Positions 12,801 through 24,800 of a DNA stretch of 64,000 bases are shown in pieces. Each line of letters starts with the position of its first letter. Positions within the stretch are counted from its first letter, which is position 1. The position numbers were made by a program, and so were the translations under genes. Origin of the DNA: Onchidella celtica (lineage: Eukaryota > Mollusca > Gastropoda > Systellommatophora > Onchidiidae); NCBI GenBank assembly GCA_963931925.1, contig OZ007569.1, positions 26,762,524 through 26,826,523 on the forward strand, read 5' to 3'. The notes beneath the pieces are model-generated. The model had not been told where the DNA came from. It was given only the letters and a program-made list of their open reading frames with translations, and made no database searches.

Positions 12801-15800
12801 CGTTTAGTTTGCCGTGGCCAGGGGTAATAAATCTCGGTAGCCTGACAGGCGCAGGGGATTCCCCTAGGCGGCACGCGCTCGCATCAGCGTCCCGCACTAT
12901 CCTGGGTGGTCTAGCTTTGATATCACATTCTTTCACCCCATTATTTCACTATCTGTGCTAAAGTCAACATTGTGTTGTGACCACTATGTGTTTGTTCTGC
13001 TTTTTGTGTGTTTGATGATACAAATTATTCTGGTCTATTCGTCTTAGTTCTTTCAGAAAACACGTTTTACAAATATGTGTATTTTCTTTAAAAGTTAAGG
13101 CATTGTTCATATTAATTAACCCAAATCTCGGTAATGAAGCCCACAAAATTAATAAAATTACATTCAAATGAAGCAGTATTCATTTACATTTACTGTGTGA
13201 AAGTTTCCCATGACGCACACCTTTAGGAGCTGAGTTATGCAAAGATTTTCTTCATATCCTCTATAGATTTACGTTATTGTTATCGTAGTATGGAGCATTG
13301 TAAGCAAAAACACATGGTTTTTTAATGAACTGTGCAGATTATGCGGTGAAAGAATGCTAACAAAACGAGAAAAATAGAAACAGGCGATAGCTCTTATGTG
13401 CAGAACTTAAATCTGACAATTTACTGTTATTATTATTACTTAGTCACTTCAAACAGAGAGGAGACTCATTCCAAGTATCTATATTTTAAGTGTCACAAAA
13501 GACTGAACAATTTCAAAAAAAAGATGAGAACAGTCACTGCAGGCAGCAAGACAGGTCGGGGAGAACTCGAAAAAAAATGTGGACAGAATTTGTGATTAAG
13601 GCCACGCCATCCATTGTTAATTGATTTCTAATAAAAGTGTGCAACATGTCTTGTATTTTTTGGAAATGGGATTTTTCTCATATTTTCAAGTCCCTGGTCC
13701 TATTGGGGGGTAGGATCGAGTACCTAGTCTTCTCGGATAAGGACGAAAAAATTCGGAGGGCCCGTGTGCACGTTGCGCACGTTAAAGATACCTTGGCAGT
13801 TGGAAATCGTAAAGAGCAGGCCGAAAGGCCGCTGCCCGGGCAAAATTGAAAATTGAAATTAATAGATTAAAATGTATCCATATCATATCCCCCCCCCCCC
13901 CCCCCCCCCCCCGGTCAGAATTTATTATTCATTATTAAATATATATTGTTATTAATAAATATTCAAATATTATTTGAGTTGTGTGTTGTGTGAACTGATG
14001 TGAGTTGTGAACTGCTGTGAATTGTGAACTGTTGTGAGTTGTGAACTGCGCCTAACAGGCTGCGTTACAATTTGCTCTGAGATAGAGAGAAAGAGTGGGC
14101 GAGATAAGGAGAGAGAAAGAAGCAGTGTAGTGTATTGAGCGCTTCGCGCGTTTGTAAAGCGCTTTGAGGTCTAGGCATAAAGCGCTATATAAGTGTACTT
14201 ATTATTATTATTATTATTATTATTATAATGGTTAAGCGATCCACCATGCAGGTCAGTCCAGGGTACACACAAAACACACACGCCGACACACTGAAACATT
14301 CCACTCAGACATTACAAGAGCACCCGCCCAATACAAGTGTACACAATACAGTTAGACCGTTTACAGACAATACACAGTCAGCATCAGCCGAAATTAGCTT
14401 CACTCTGCCAGTCACTGCTCAATCCACGCCAAATAAATCAGACATCACAATCTTTCCCATTACTGAACCAACAATCCATCCTTGACACATCCATGGACAA
14501 TACACAGCCAACAGTAGTGGAAATTAGTTTTGACACTACCACCAACTGCTCAGCCCACGTCAATTAAACAGAAAATACAATTAGTTGATTGCGGAACACC
14601 TCCAATCTTCAACTTGAAGCGTGAAAAGTCCATACAAGAACAATTCGCTCTGAGTAAAGACAACTTTGTAAAAGTCAAAACCGGAGAGCAGCCGTCTTAT
14701 TACCTGATAGTTACAGGACACGGAAAAGCCACACAGTTACAAACATTCATGCAATCCAGTCTTTTACAAACATCTCAAGATTTAGTCACTAGTTCAAGCA
14801 AAACAGAAGTGTGCACAGAAAACACAGAACACTTCGGTTTCAGTCATTTAGTCTCCAAACAAGTTTCCAGTATTATGTTGTATTGCCGTAACGCAACTTG
14901 AACAACTTTTTTTTCTTCTAATTTGTGTTTATAATAGAAATTAGTAAGGAATGTGACTAATGAGAGGTGTGGCCTTAAGATTATTGATTTTCTGTTATTA
15001 TGTTAGACTTATCGTACGCATTTATTTCATGTTGTCAGTGGTGTAATTTTGTTCAGGCATGCACTGTAATTCATTAGATAAAGATTATTCATTCCCTGAT
15101 GGAGTGCTTGTGTTAGTTTTATTCATGTCTATACTGCTTGGGATATCGTACACAATTCTTGGATGTTTGCATAAGTAACAGACACCTCATTTATATTTCT
15201 GTCTGTGTTTTGTGAGTCAGCGGGCATGTCTGAATTTGACCACGTCGATTTTTGAAAATGAATTGTAACTGAACGAGAAGTGTGCGTCAATCCAGATTTA
15301 TAGAACCAGAAAAGATAATAAATCACCTTTACAAAAATATCAATTTCATGACAATCCCCGGCTTTATACGGCTGAAAATAACAATTTAATGATCCACACG
15401 TTTAATAAAAATTATGGATTTTACGCCACTCTTTTCTTTTCTTTTCTTTTATTCTTTAGAGATCAATGTCAAATATTTAAAAATTATATAAGAGAAAAGT
15501 TCACGAATTGGACTTTATGATGTTCACTTTATTAGAAGCATGCACTATGTTCTGTCTTGTCTGTGACTGTTTAAAAAAGTACTAATTAGCGATAAGCTGA
15601 GGGCATCGACGGGCGTGGGTGCACCGTGGCGTGACTGACCTTTTGACCTGGCCGCCCGGCAAGAAACTAAAAGCACGCAGAAGAACAGCCGTGTGGTAGT
15701 TTCAGTTTTCGTCTAGTATGCATAAAAGTTGACTTACACATTACACGGTATCGACTTCCCAAGCGTTCACTCCGCACGGGCGGGTTAACACGGCATGGTC

Positions 15801-18800
15801 AAGCTGACCGCGCCACGTGTAAGACGTATTTCCACCAGGGTTTACACAGGTCCTTAAAAGTCCTTTAAGTCCTTAATTTTCATAAAAGAAAAAATAAGTA
15901 CTCAAAAAGTTCTTAAATTCTGAAAATGATATCAAAGTCCTTAAAATTATTATTGGTACTTTGAAATACTGAATTTTTCAGAGAGAATTTAATATGTTTG
16001 AACTGTGGATACAGAAAAATCGCGTTTTGATGAGTGCTGCACGCCACTTGTATAGTTGTAATATTTCTTGCGCATGAGTCCTTGATTTTTGAATGCTGCA
16101 TACATGTAATATTTCTTGGTCACAGGCACATAGGACCTTAATTTGTTTACTGTGAGTCCTTCATCATCATCATCATTGCCTTTCTCACCCTGGATCAGGG
16201 TATAGGCCACCAACAAACACCTTCCATCCCTCTCTATCATGGGCCAGCCTCTTTACATTATTCCAAGTCTTTCCGCTTCGTTGCACATCATTTTCTCTGG
16301 CTCTTCTCCACGTTCCGCGCGGCCTTCCTCTTGATCTCTTGCCCTGGGGATTCCAGTCCAATACCTTCTTCGTGATGCTGTTTCCTGGCCTCCTGAGAGT
16401 GTGGCCGATCCATCTCCATCGCCTCCTACCAATTTCCTCTCTGACTGGGTTCTGTCTTGTTCTTTTCCATACAATTTCATTGCTGACCTTGTCTGTCCAT
16501 CTGATCTTAAGTAGCTTCCTCAAACATCTGTTGATGAAAACTTGGATTCTCTTTATGCAGGCCTGGGACGCATTCCAAGTCTCACATCCGTACAACAGGA
16601 CTGACTTCACGTTCGAGTTGAATATCCTCAGCTTTGTTTTTAGAGATATATCCTTGGTTCTCCAAATCTTGCTTAAGGATGTGAAAGCTGCCTGTGCCTT
16701 TCCAATTCGTGCTTTGACTTCTGCCTCTGTTCCTCCCTTATTGTCAATGATACTACCAAGATAGCAGAAGGACTCTACATCTTCCAGTGGTTGATCTCCT
16801 ACTGTGACTTGTTCGCTTAGGGGTGCAACAATTTTTTAGGACCTTCGACTTCGCGGGATGTATCCTCAATCCAATAGATTCTGAAATTTTGTTTAGAGCT
16901 GTAGTCTTTGCTTGCATCTGGTCGTGTGTGTGCGACAATAGTGCCAAGTCATCTGCAAAATCTAGATCGTCCAGCTGTGTCCATGGGGTCCATTGTATGC
17001 CATTTCTTCCTCCACTGGTGGTTTCTTTCATAAGCCAATCAATCACCAGGATAAACAGAAATGGGGACAGCAAACAACCCTGCCTAACACCAGTCTTGAT
17101 ATCAAAGCTGTCAGTAAGCTCACCATCATGTACGACTCTGCAACTTGTCCCCTCGTACATGCTCTTGATAAGATTCACCATCTTCTCTGGGATTCCATAA
17201 TGTCTCAATATTCTCCACAGTGTTTCTCTATCGATGCTATCAAAGGCCTTCTCGTAGTCAAGGAAGTTCACTATCAGTTGGGAGTTCCACTCTAGCGACT
17301 GCTCTACTATGATTCTCAGCGTGGCGATCTGGTCGGTGGTTGATCGATTACTCCTGAAACCAGCTTGCTCCTCGCGAAGTTTTTGGTCTGTTGCATTCTG
17401 TATTCGCTTGAGAATAATCCGATTGAAAACCTTTCCTGGGATGGAGAGAAGTGTGATTCCTCTGTAGTTACTACAATTGCTGAGGTCCCCTTTTTTTGGG
17501 AGCTTCACGAGGTGTCCTTCCTTCCAGTCCTTTGGAAACTTGCCTCCGATCCAAATCCTCGAGAATAGTGAGTGCAGACCCTCTGCAGCCCCAGCAGCAT
17601 CTGCCTTCAGCGCCTCTGGTGGGATCTGGTCTGGTCCAGCTGCCTTGCCTCGATTTAACTGCTTTATGGCATCATTAATCTCTGCTTTAGTCGGAGGGTC
17701 GCAACTGATCGGTAAATCATTTCTTGCGGGTAGAATGTCGGGTGGGTTGCTTGGTGGAGGTCTGTTCAAGAGGCTGTTAAAATGTTCTATCCATCTTTTT
17801 GCCTGAGCTTCCTTTCCAAAAATAGCCTTCCTGTTGTAATCCTTGACAGGAACTTCAGGTTTTCCATATTTTCCAGCAAGAGTCTTTGTAGTCTGGTAGA
17901 GGATCCTCATGTGTCCTCCTGTTGCTGCCTTCTCTGCTTTCTCTGCTAACATTCCTATGAACTCCTCTTTGTCTTTTTTAATTGATTTTTTGACCTCTTT
18001 AGCTGATGCTCGGTACTCTTCCTGGTTACCAACTCTTGAGCTTCTTGTACGACTTGCATTTACCCGTTCTTTTAGGTCTCTTCTTATCCTTATCAAGTCC
18101 AGTGATTTTTGACTGATCCATTCCTTGTGTTCCACTTTCTTTTCCCCAATAACATCCTGACATGTCGATGTAAATACTCCTTTTACCTTAGCCCAGTGAG
18201 TCTCCAAATCTACTGTCTCTTCGAGGTCAACAAGGGGTTTGAATCTATTCCTCAGTGTCAGCTGGAACTCTTCCTTCTTGTCTCCATCCAGAAGGCTCAC
18301 TTGAAACTTTCTCCTCTTTGTTCCTGCTCTGGTACCTTGTTTCTTGAGGCGGAGTTTGAGTCTTGCCAGCAGCATGTGATGGTCAGATCCAACATCTGCT
18401 CCTCTCTGTACTATGACATCCTCTAGTGAGCGTCTGAATCGTCGGGTGATGCAAAAGTGGTCAATCTGATTTTCAGTTACTCCATCCGGTGAAATCCAAG
18501 TGGCCTTATGGATCCTCTTGTGTGGGAATACTGAACCTCCAATCACATAGCTGTTAAATGCGCAGAAACTTGCAAACCGCTCTCCATTCTCATTCATTTG
18601 TCCTAAACCATTGCACCCCATAATGTCCTCATACCCTGTATTGTCCTGTCCTATCTTGGCATTGGCGTCTCCCATTATAATGTTCACATCTTTTCTTGGC
18701 AATGTGTCAACTATTTCCTGAAGCTGGTTGTAGAAGTCGTCCTTGTCCTCATCGGTTGCTTCATTTGTTGGGGCGTATATCTGCACAATGTTCATGTTGA

Positions 18801-21800
18801 TGTTCTTGTTCTTAGTAGTAAATGATGCCAATATAATTCTCCTTCCATAGGGTTCCCATCCCCTCAGTGACCTCTGGGCGTGCTTGCTCAAGATGATCGC
18901 TACTCCTTCTGTATGCTTTTTGTCCTCCCTTCCAGAATACAAAATCTTTTCCCCAGTATTAAGTTGTTTCAGTCCGGACTGTATCCAGCGGGTCTCGCTA
19001 ACTCCAAGTATGTGCAGTCTGTATCGCCTCATCTCCATTGTAACCTGGGCACTCTTTCCTGCTTCATACATGGAGCGGACATTCCACGACGCAATCCGGA
19101 GTGACTTGCTTGATGAAGGAGCAGTCGGGCCAGTGGCGTCCTTTCGGCTTTGTCCATTGTCCTTCATTGAATCTACAGGTGCAGATGCTCCCCCTTCTCC
19201 CAAGATAAAAGACTGATTTGAAGTATTTGCTTGTGTTTCTGTAACTGGTTTATTTTTACAGGGTGGGTAGTTGGCCCACCGCCAACTGGCTCTTCTCGGG
19301 AGACCAGGACCTTTGCACCTTTAGTCGCCTCTTACGACACGCAGTATCACGTCAGATGTATTCTCTGCTGTCCCTCTTCTACAAGAGAGCCCCGCATCTG
19401 CACGGGCGTGTGAGTCCTTAGGAAGTCATTAAAAAGTCCTTAAAATTAGTTTTCAAGACTTTGTATGAACCCTGTATCCACACGTTGGGTCACTGACCCT
19501 TTTGAGACGTAACCACCGTGTTATTGTTCACTGTATCTCTTCTAAATCAGAGGCATTGTGACAGGGACATGTTAACCAGTGAACCACTGGGCGGAATCAC
19601 AAAGACTAAGCTTTCAAAGGCTCTCCCCACACTATCAATAGATGTAACATCGACATGCGAACTGTTGCTCAACAAATTTGCAGTATTGTCTCATTTTCTC
19701 ACAAGCTGACCACCATCTGGAGTTGTCTGTATCTAAGAACCAATCCGAAACAAGCTCTGAAATGATCTTTGCCCCAAATACCCACATTGGTTTATTAGTA
19801 TGTGTCAATCAGGATGAAACCATTTGTGTAGGGCTTGGGAGGGCGTGGCTAGTTATCATACTTCGTTCTCACGAAAACTACAGCTGTCAGTTTGGTATCA
19901 TAAGTCAGATCATTGGTTAGAGACTGACAGACTAAAGTTTTGCTGGTTAATTCATTATCAAGCGTGATTAGGCATAGCAGCGAATGTTTTCATACCGATC
20001 AAATACAAACTGAACCACGTGGACAGTGGTAGTGTGGTCATCGTACATCAGCAGGGGTCAGTGACCCCAGATAAGATCCTCCGTGAATAAGGTCACTGAC
20101 CGGACAGCAGGCTTTAAACTGTCGTGTGCAGGGTGAGTGTTAAAAAAGTGCGTCTTTTTTTTTTGCCCCCCCCCCTGAGCCCTGATCTCCTGGCCCTAAT
20201 TGGACCAATTACCTGAGCTCCTGGGTGTTTGTGTGGAAAACCAGGGATTGGTTAATAAAAAGGTCATGAAAGAAATATATGGCAGATAATTTTTATTTGT
20301 GTCCAACTCATCATCCTTTGGCTCACTTTCTAAATTACTGATTGGATAGTCCTCATCATTTTCCGCATAACTGCCTTTCCGCAGTCCATAAAACAAAGCG
20401 CATCTCCACACCATTTTACCGGTGGTACGGCATATAGCTATACGGCCTTTGGTTCCCACCGGTATACTGGTGCTACGGTCTCAAAGCATTAAGTCTCCTG
20501 CTCAGTGCTGCGCCAATTGATAAAGGGTCCAGCATGCACGAAGAATGAATGAATAGGGATTCCCTAGTGATGTTTATTCTATTCAGAGTCTCTTGGTTTC
20601 ATTCAGATTTTTGTTTTTATAGGGTGGCATCTCTGTAATAATACGAACTATTCTAGTTCAAAGCCAAAGAAAGAAAATCAGTTTTTTGGATTGAAAGTAT
20701 CGTCTTGTGTTTCCAGGGAATGTGAACAGCTGTAAGATTTAACATGCTGTAGAAACCAAGTCTGAACTGCACAGTTGTGCCAGAATGCATTCCTTATCCC
20801 TGGGATTTCACAAAACATGTCATACCATCATGCTTAAAACATTTGTGTACCTTAACGTTACTACATGCTGAAAAATCACTGAATAGATAATTGTGAAATC
20901 AGTGTTTCAGCACCTGGGCATTCTGTAAGTTTTTGTTAATTCTTATTTCCACAGATAAACAATCAACTAATGGGTCCCATCGTCCATCAGATGACCTGTT
21001 TGTTACATCTTTATGTGTAGCAGATGAAGTCAGATGGCATGATGAGATGGCATCACCCAATCCAGCGAAGCCATCCCCAGTCACTGAAGCTCAACTTTCT
21101 CTTTTCTGTGGGGTATCGCTTAGACGCACAAAATCCCTTCAACAGGGTGGAGCAAAACCCCATTCTTTTGCAGGGGGCAGCTGTAGTAGTGGAACTAATA
21201 ATTTAACTGTTCAGTTGATGAATGAAGTGAATGAGGCTGTGAGCAGTGAGTCATCTATATCTCGACTTATAGATGGCCATTATGGAGACTCTGCTGATTT
21301 TGTGATGCCTGAGAGTAGATTTGTTCCCTATATTGTGGTCGTGTCATTAATGGAAGAAGCTCAGTCATCCAGTCAGGCTAGCCCGAGCAAGAAGAAGATG
21401 TTATCATCACCTCAAGCTGTAAAGCCATCAACTAGTAAAGATGAGGTAGCAGCATCACCCAATGCATTGGCCAATAGTCCAGATGAATGGGCGCCATGGG
21501 ATGACCCAGACTGTCAGTATGTTGGCTTTACTCCAGCTCCAGTCAAGAACCCCAACCATTTTACAAATACCTTAGTAAACCATGCATCGGAGTCAAAGCA
21601 TGTAAAAGATTTAGACAAATCTAATGTTCCTAATGGGCCCAGTGATCTCTGTGATAGCATGGACTCCTCACTTTTGGAGCCATATTCTCCTCTGAAGCAA
21701 TTTACATTTGCTGATACTGAGCCTGCAGCATCAATGAAAGTGCAAGGTTTGTCCTCTTTCACCACCAGCTCCAGTGATTCCAGTGCCAATTCTTTCATTA

Positions 21801-24800
21801 ATATCACCAATGCAAATGGGTCCCCCAAAAAAGACTCTGCGGCAGTTTCTGGTACTGTCATTCAGTGCCTGGAGTTGCCCCGTCAGTTTCAGAAAGAGCA
21901 TATAGAAGTCCGTTCCATCCTGCCTTCCATTGACAAGCAACATGTGATAGTAGTCCTCTCCACCAAAGTCAGCTACCTTGAGTGCTCATCCTCCATACCT
22001 GCAAATGCCGAGGGCAGCGAATCTACAACAAACAAAGGCAGTGCCTCTGCAGACAGTTACTGTGGTGGTGGGATTCTAATCTACCGCTTAAGGAGCGAAA
22101 ATAATAGGCTTATTCTAGAGGATGAACCACTTGTTACATACACTGTGAACTCTCCGAGGGATGTCATTACTAGTACATTCCTGCTGCCCATGGAGGTGGA
22201 AGATCAGGTAAGTGTTCCCTCTTCTGTTTCTTGCAACATCAGTATGTGGCTGTTGCAATTTTGTTGTGACAAAATACTGTGTATTATATATCTGAGCACA
22301 ATTGCCCTCTCTCTGTAAAAGACAGTGTAGACAGGTACAGTACCTTTGGGTTGGGAAGAAAACATTACATTTTAAAAAAATGTTCAAGTACGCTTCAGTT
22401 GTCACAGCAGTTGGACAATCATAAGAAGTTACTTATTTAGACTATTAGGGTCGCACTTGATAAAATTAATATGTGGGTAAACAGCATGTTAGATAAACTG
22501 GATTTGACGCTAAGCAAATCTTGGGGCACCTGTGAAGACTGTCTCTAGGACACAGTGTTTTGCATTGAATAGAGTTTTCACATTGTCCAGTGTTGATCCC
22601 TCTGCATGACGGGTGAAGCTCATTTCCCCATAGTAAATCCTGAGCATCCCACCTATGGTGTCTCCTTTCACATTCCCACAAGTTTATGTCAGGCTGACAA
22701 CAAAGACATGATTGTATTTAAATATCAAAGGGTATCTGCCATACTATTGTATGCAACATTTTGCCAATTCTGAGGTTTGGTCATGGAAGTGGTTGTCTCA
22801 CTCTTAAGTTTATTATTTCATTTAAGTGTCATATGGGAGTATTTCACTATTTGGCATCAAAATTTTCATGCAACTCTAGATTTTGAAGCATGTTGAATTT
22901 ACACAACTCTTCAAACTTTCAGTCCTCATTTTCTTGAAAAGGCAAAAATGCACGTGTACAACATTATGGAAAATATCTGAGAAATATTTATATGAAATTT
23001 CAGATGGTTTGGCAGTAGTTAAGTTTTCTTGGATTGCTAACCTGACATTATTGGTAATTTATAAGACTTTCCTGATGTTGATGAGAGATATAGTTTGTCA
23101 CATGAAGCTAGATTGGAAAAGTGTTCATACAGAACACAAAAAGAAATGGGTTTCACTTAAAAGTTTTTGTCCACTTTAATTTTTAGAGGTTTTCAGAAAA
23201 TAACACCGTTTTCAAAAGGTGTTCTTTCTGGGAAGGTACCCTTTTTTTTTTCTTTTTTTAAAATAAGTATCACATTTGATTTGGAAAGATTCAGAGAGAT
23301 TGTTAATGTTAAGTCTGATACAGGTAATATCACTGAAATGTGATAGCCAGAAAAATGTGAAAAGTGAAAAGATAGGCTGACTGGTTAAAGGATTAAAAAG
23401 AAAGACATGAAACACACATTACTGCACTCAGTATAGTTAAGCAGAAGCTTGGGGGGATCACTAACTAGGCACCACAACCCTGGTTCGCCTAATAATTATT
23501 TACTGCAGTCAAAATATCATCTGAATGAAATTTGTTGCCCGTTTTTTTTTTTTATAAATGTATTTTGATGATTTCAATTTCATGAAGTGCCATATACATT
23601 GTGTAGAATTTACATTTTTGGATAGTATCTTGCTATTGTACACAGACAGCTTGCCGGTTAGAGCAGTATTTCATCATGAATGTGCATTCACATTCACTTT
23701 CAATACATTTATGCATGGCTCCTTGCAAAGATGAAATTTTTTCCTCTGTTGGAGAAGCAAGCTTAATATTGTTTGGAATGTATTATATTGAGAAAACTGT
23801 TGTCACCTACTTGAATATTGTTAAGAGCAAGAGAATACTTCCATTCCAATATTTATATTATATGAAAACACCATAATTTTCTGAGTTTTCAAACCATCTA
23901 TACTATTACTACCTGGCTTTGCATGACTACCTTCAGACCATCTTGTTACTTTTCTTTGTGTCATTTTTCTCCCCTCTTTTCCAAAGTGTAATTTTGTTGT
24001 TTTACATTGTTTTTATTCTTTTTCTTTTTCTCAAATCTTTGCAGTTTCCATGTGTGCTATGTACTTATCGTATGCTGATAATTTTTGTGAAGGAAACATC
24101 TTTTTCTATGCTTTTTGCACTGGAATTATTTAACAATATTAGGCTAGGAAAAGGCTTGTATTTATCATACTAAAAGTGTGTAAAATGAATGCCAGGACCT
24201 TTTTTTTTAGATGAAACCTGATATAACATTGGCTGTCCACGTTTGTTCATCTGTCAGTTTGCATATAAAAATATAAATCTTTGCATATAATCATTTTTAC
24301 TTTGTGTTCAACTTTTTGTTTTGTTTTGACTGCTTTTTCTAATTACTGCTTTTCATATTTTTGGGCCAGGAAACTGCTCATAAAAGATTAATACAACTGA
24401 AAGTTTAGGAATTCAAATTTAAAAAAAGTCATGTGGTTGATTAACTACATCAGAAGAATAAATTGTGAGGGTTAGTGGTTAATGTTATTCATCCAGGCTT
24501 TTATATTATAAAATCCAGGCTTGAAAATGGTCAAAGCCTCAGATCCATGTCAAGTCCTTAGAGAAAAGCTCTGAAATTTGTCATGACGAATGAAATGTAT
24601 GTGTCCTCATAAAGAATAATTTATAGTAGGAGCAGCAACTGCAACATTCCATTCAAGAGGATCAGACATAGTCATGCGTTGAGTGGATATAGTGAGGTTT
24701 TTGTGCTTGAATTTCACACCTAATATTTGTTTTAAAAAAACAACAACAAAAAAACCCACATCTTTTATTAAAAGAATAGCGCCAAAACTTGATAGCTAGA

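Larger units (their letters stand above)
12771..15693. mobile_element. CACGG-ended DNA transposon, copy 1 (2.9 kb)
   Basis: The left end CACGGCTGTTC is mirrored by GAACAGCCGTG at the right end. Further matched words inside both ends (GTGCGTTTAGTTT / AACTAAAAGCACGC) extend the imperfect inverted repeat to about 50 bp. Both ends are flanked directly by TGGT (12767-12770 and 15694-15697), a candidate 4-bp target duplication. The interior has no recognisable transposase; open frames near 14228-14901 (Thr/Gln/Ser-rich, no known domain) may be decayed cargo. The termini match the element at 51409-53470. Confidence 0.7.
15836..19474. mobile_element. hAT-like MITE, split by an RTE LINE
   Basis: The middle layer of the nest. 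It starts CAGGGTTTACACAGGTCCTT and ends AAGACTTTGTATGAACCCTG, which are imperfect inverted repeats. Its own length is about 380 bp (15836-16161 plus 19420-19474). Flanks ATTTCCAC and TATCCACA give a poor 8-bp duplication, so the hAT assignment rests on the CAGGG termini. Confidence 0.6.
15789..20139 (+). mobile_element. TTAA-flanked dispersed repeat, copy 1, split by nested insertions
   Basis: The outer layer of the nest: 15789-15835 plus 19475-20139, about 0.7 kb of its own sequence, with TTAA at 15785-15788 and 20140-20143. It is closely similar over its length to 56410-57109 (shared CACGYGTTGGGTCACTGAC, AAGCTTTCAAAGGCTCTCCC, GGTCACTGACCGGACAGCAG). The interrupting DNA is absent from the intron 36 copy. 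No coding capacity is recognised. Confidence 0.75.
12470..20954. other. Intron 9: 8.5 kb, dominated by nested transposons
   Basis: In order this intron holds a CACGG-ended element (12771-15693, itself carrying a SINE-like insertion and a C24 run), a composite nest (15789-20139) of a TTAA-type repeat, a hAT-like element and an RTE LINE, and the right end of a third CAGAGATGCC-family copy (about 20596-20635). The rest (12470-12770 and 20640-20954) shows nothing recognisable. Confidence 0.75.

Noticed and set aside
16339-19216. Several + strand open frames of 100-141 codons (for example 16339-16764, 16823-17200, 18109-18426)
   Set aside because: They are antisense to the LINE endonuclease-RT frame and reflect its composition.
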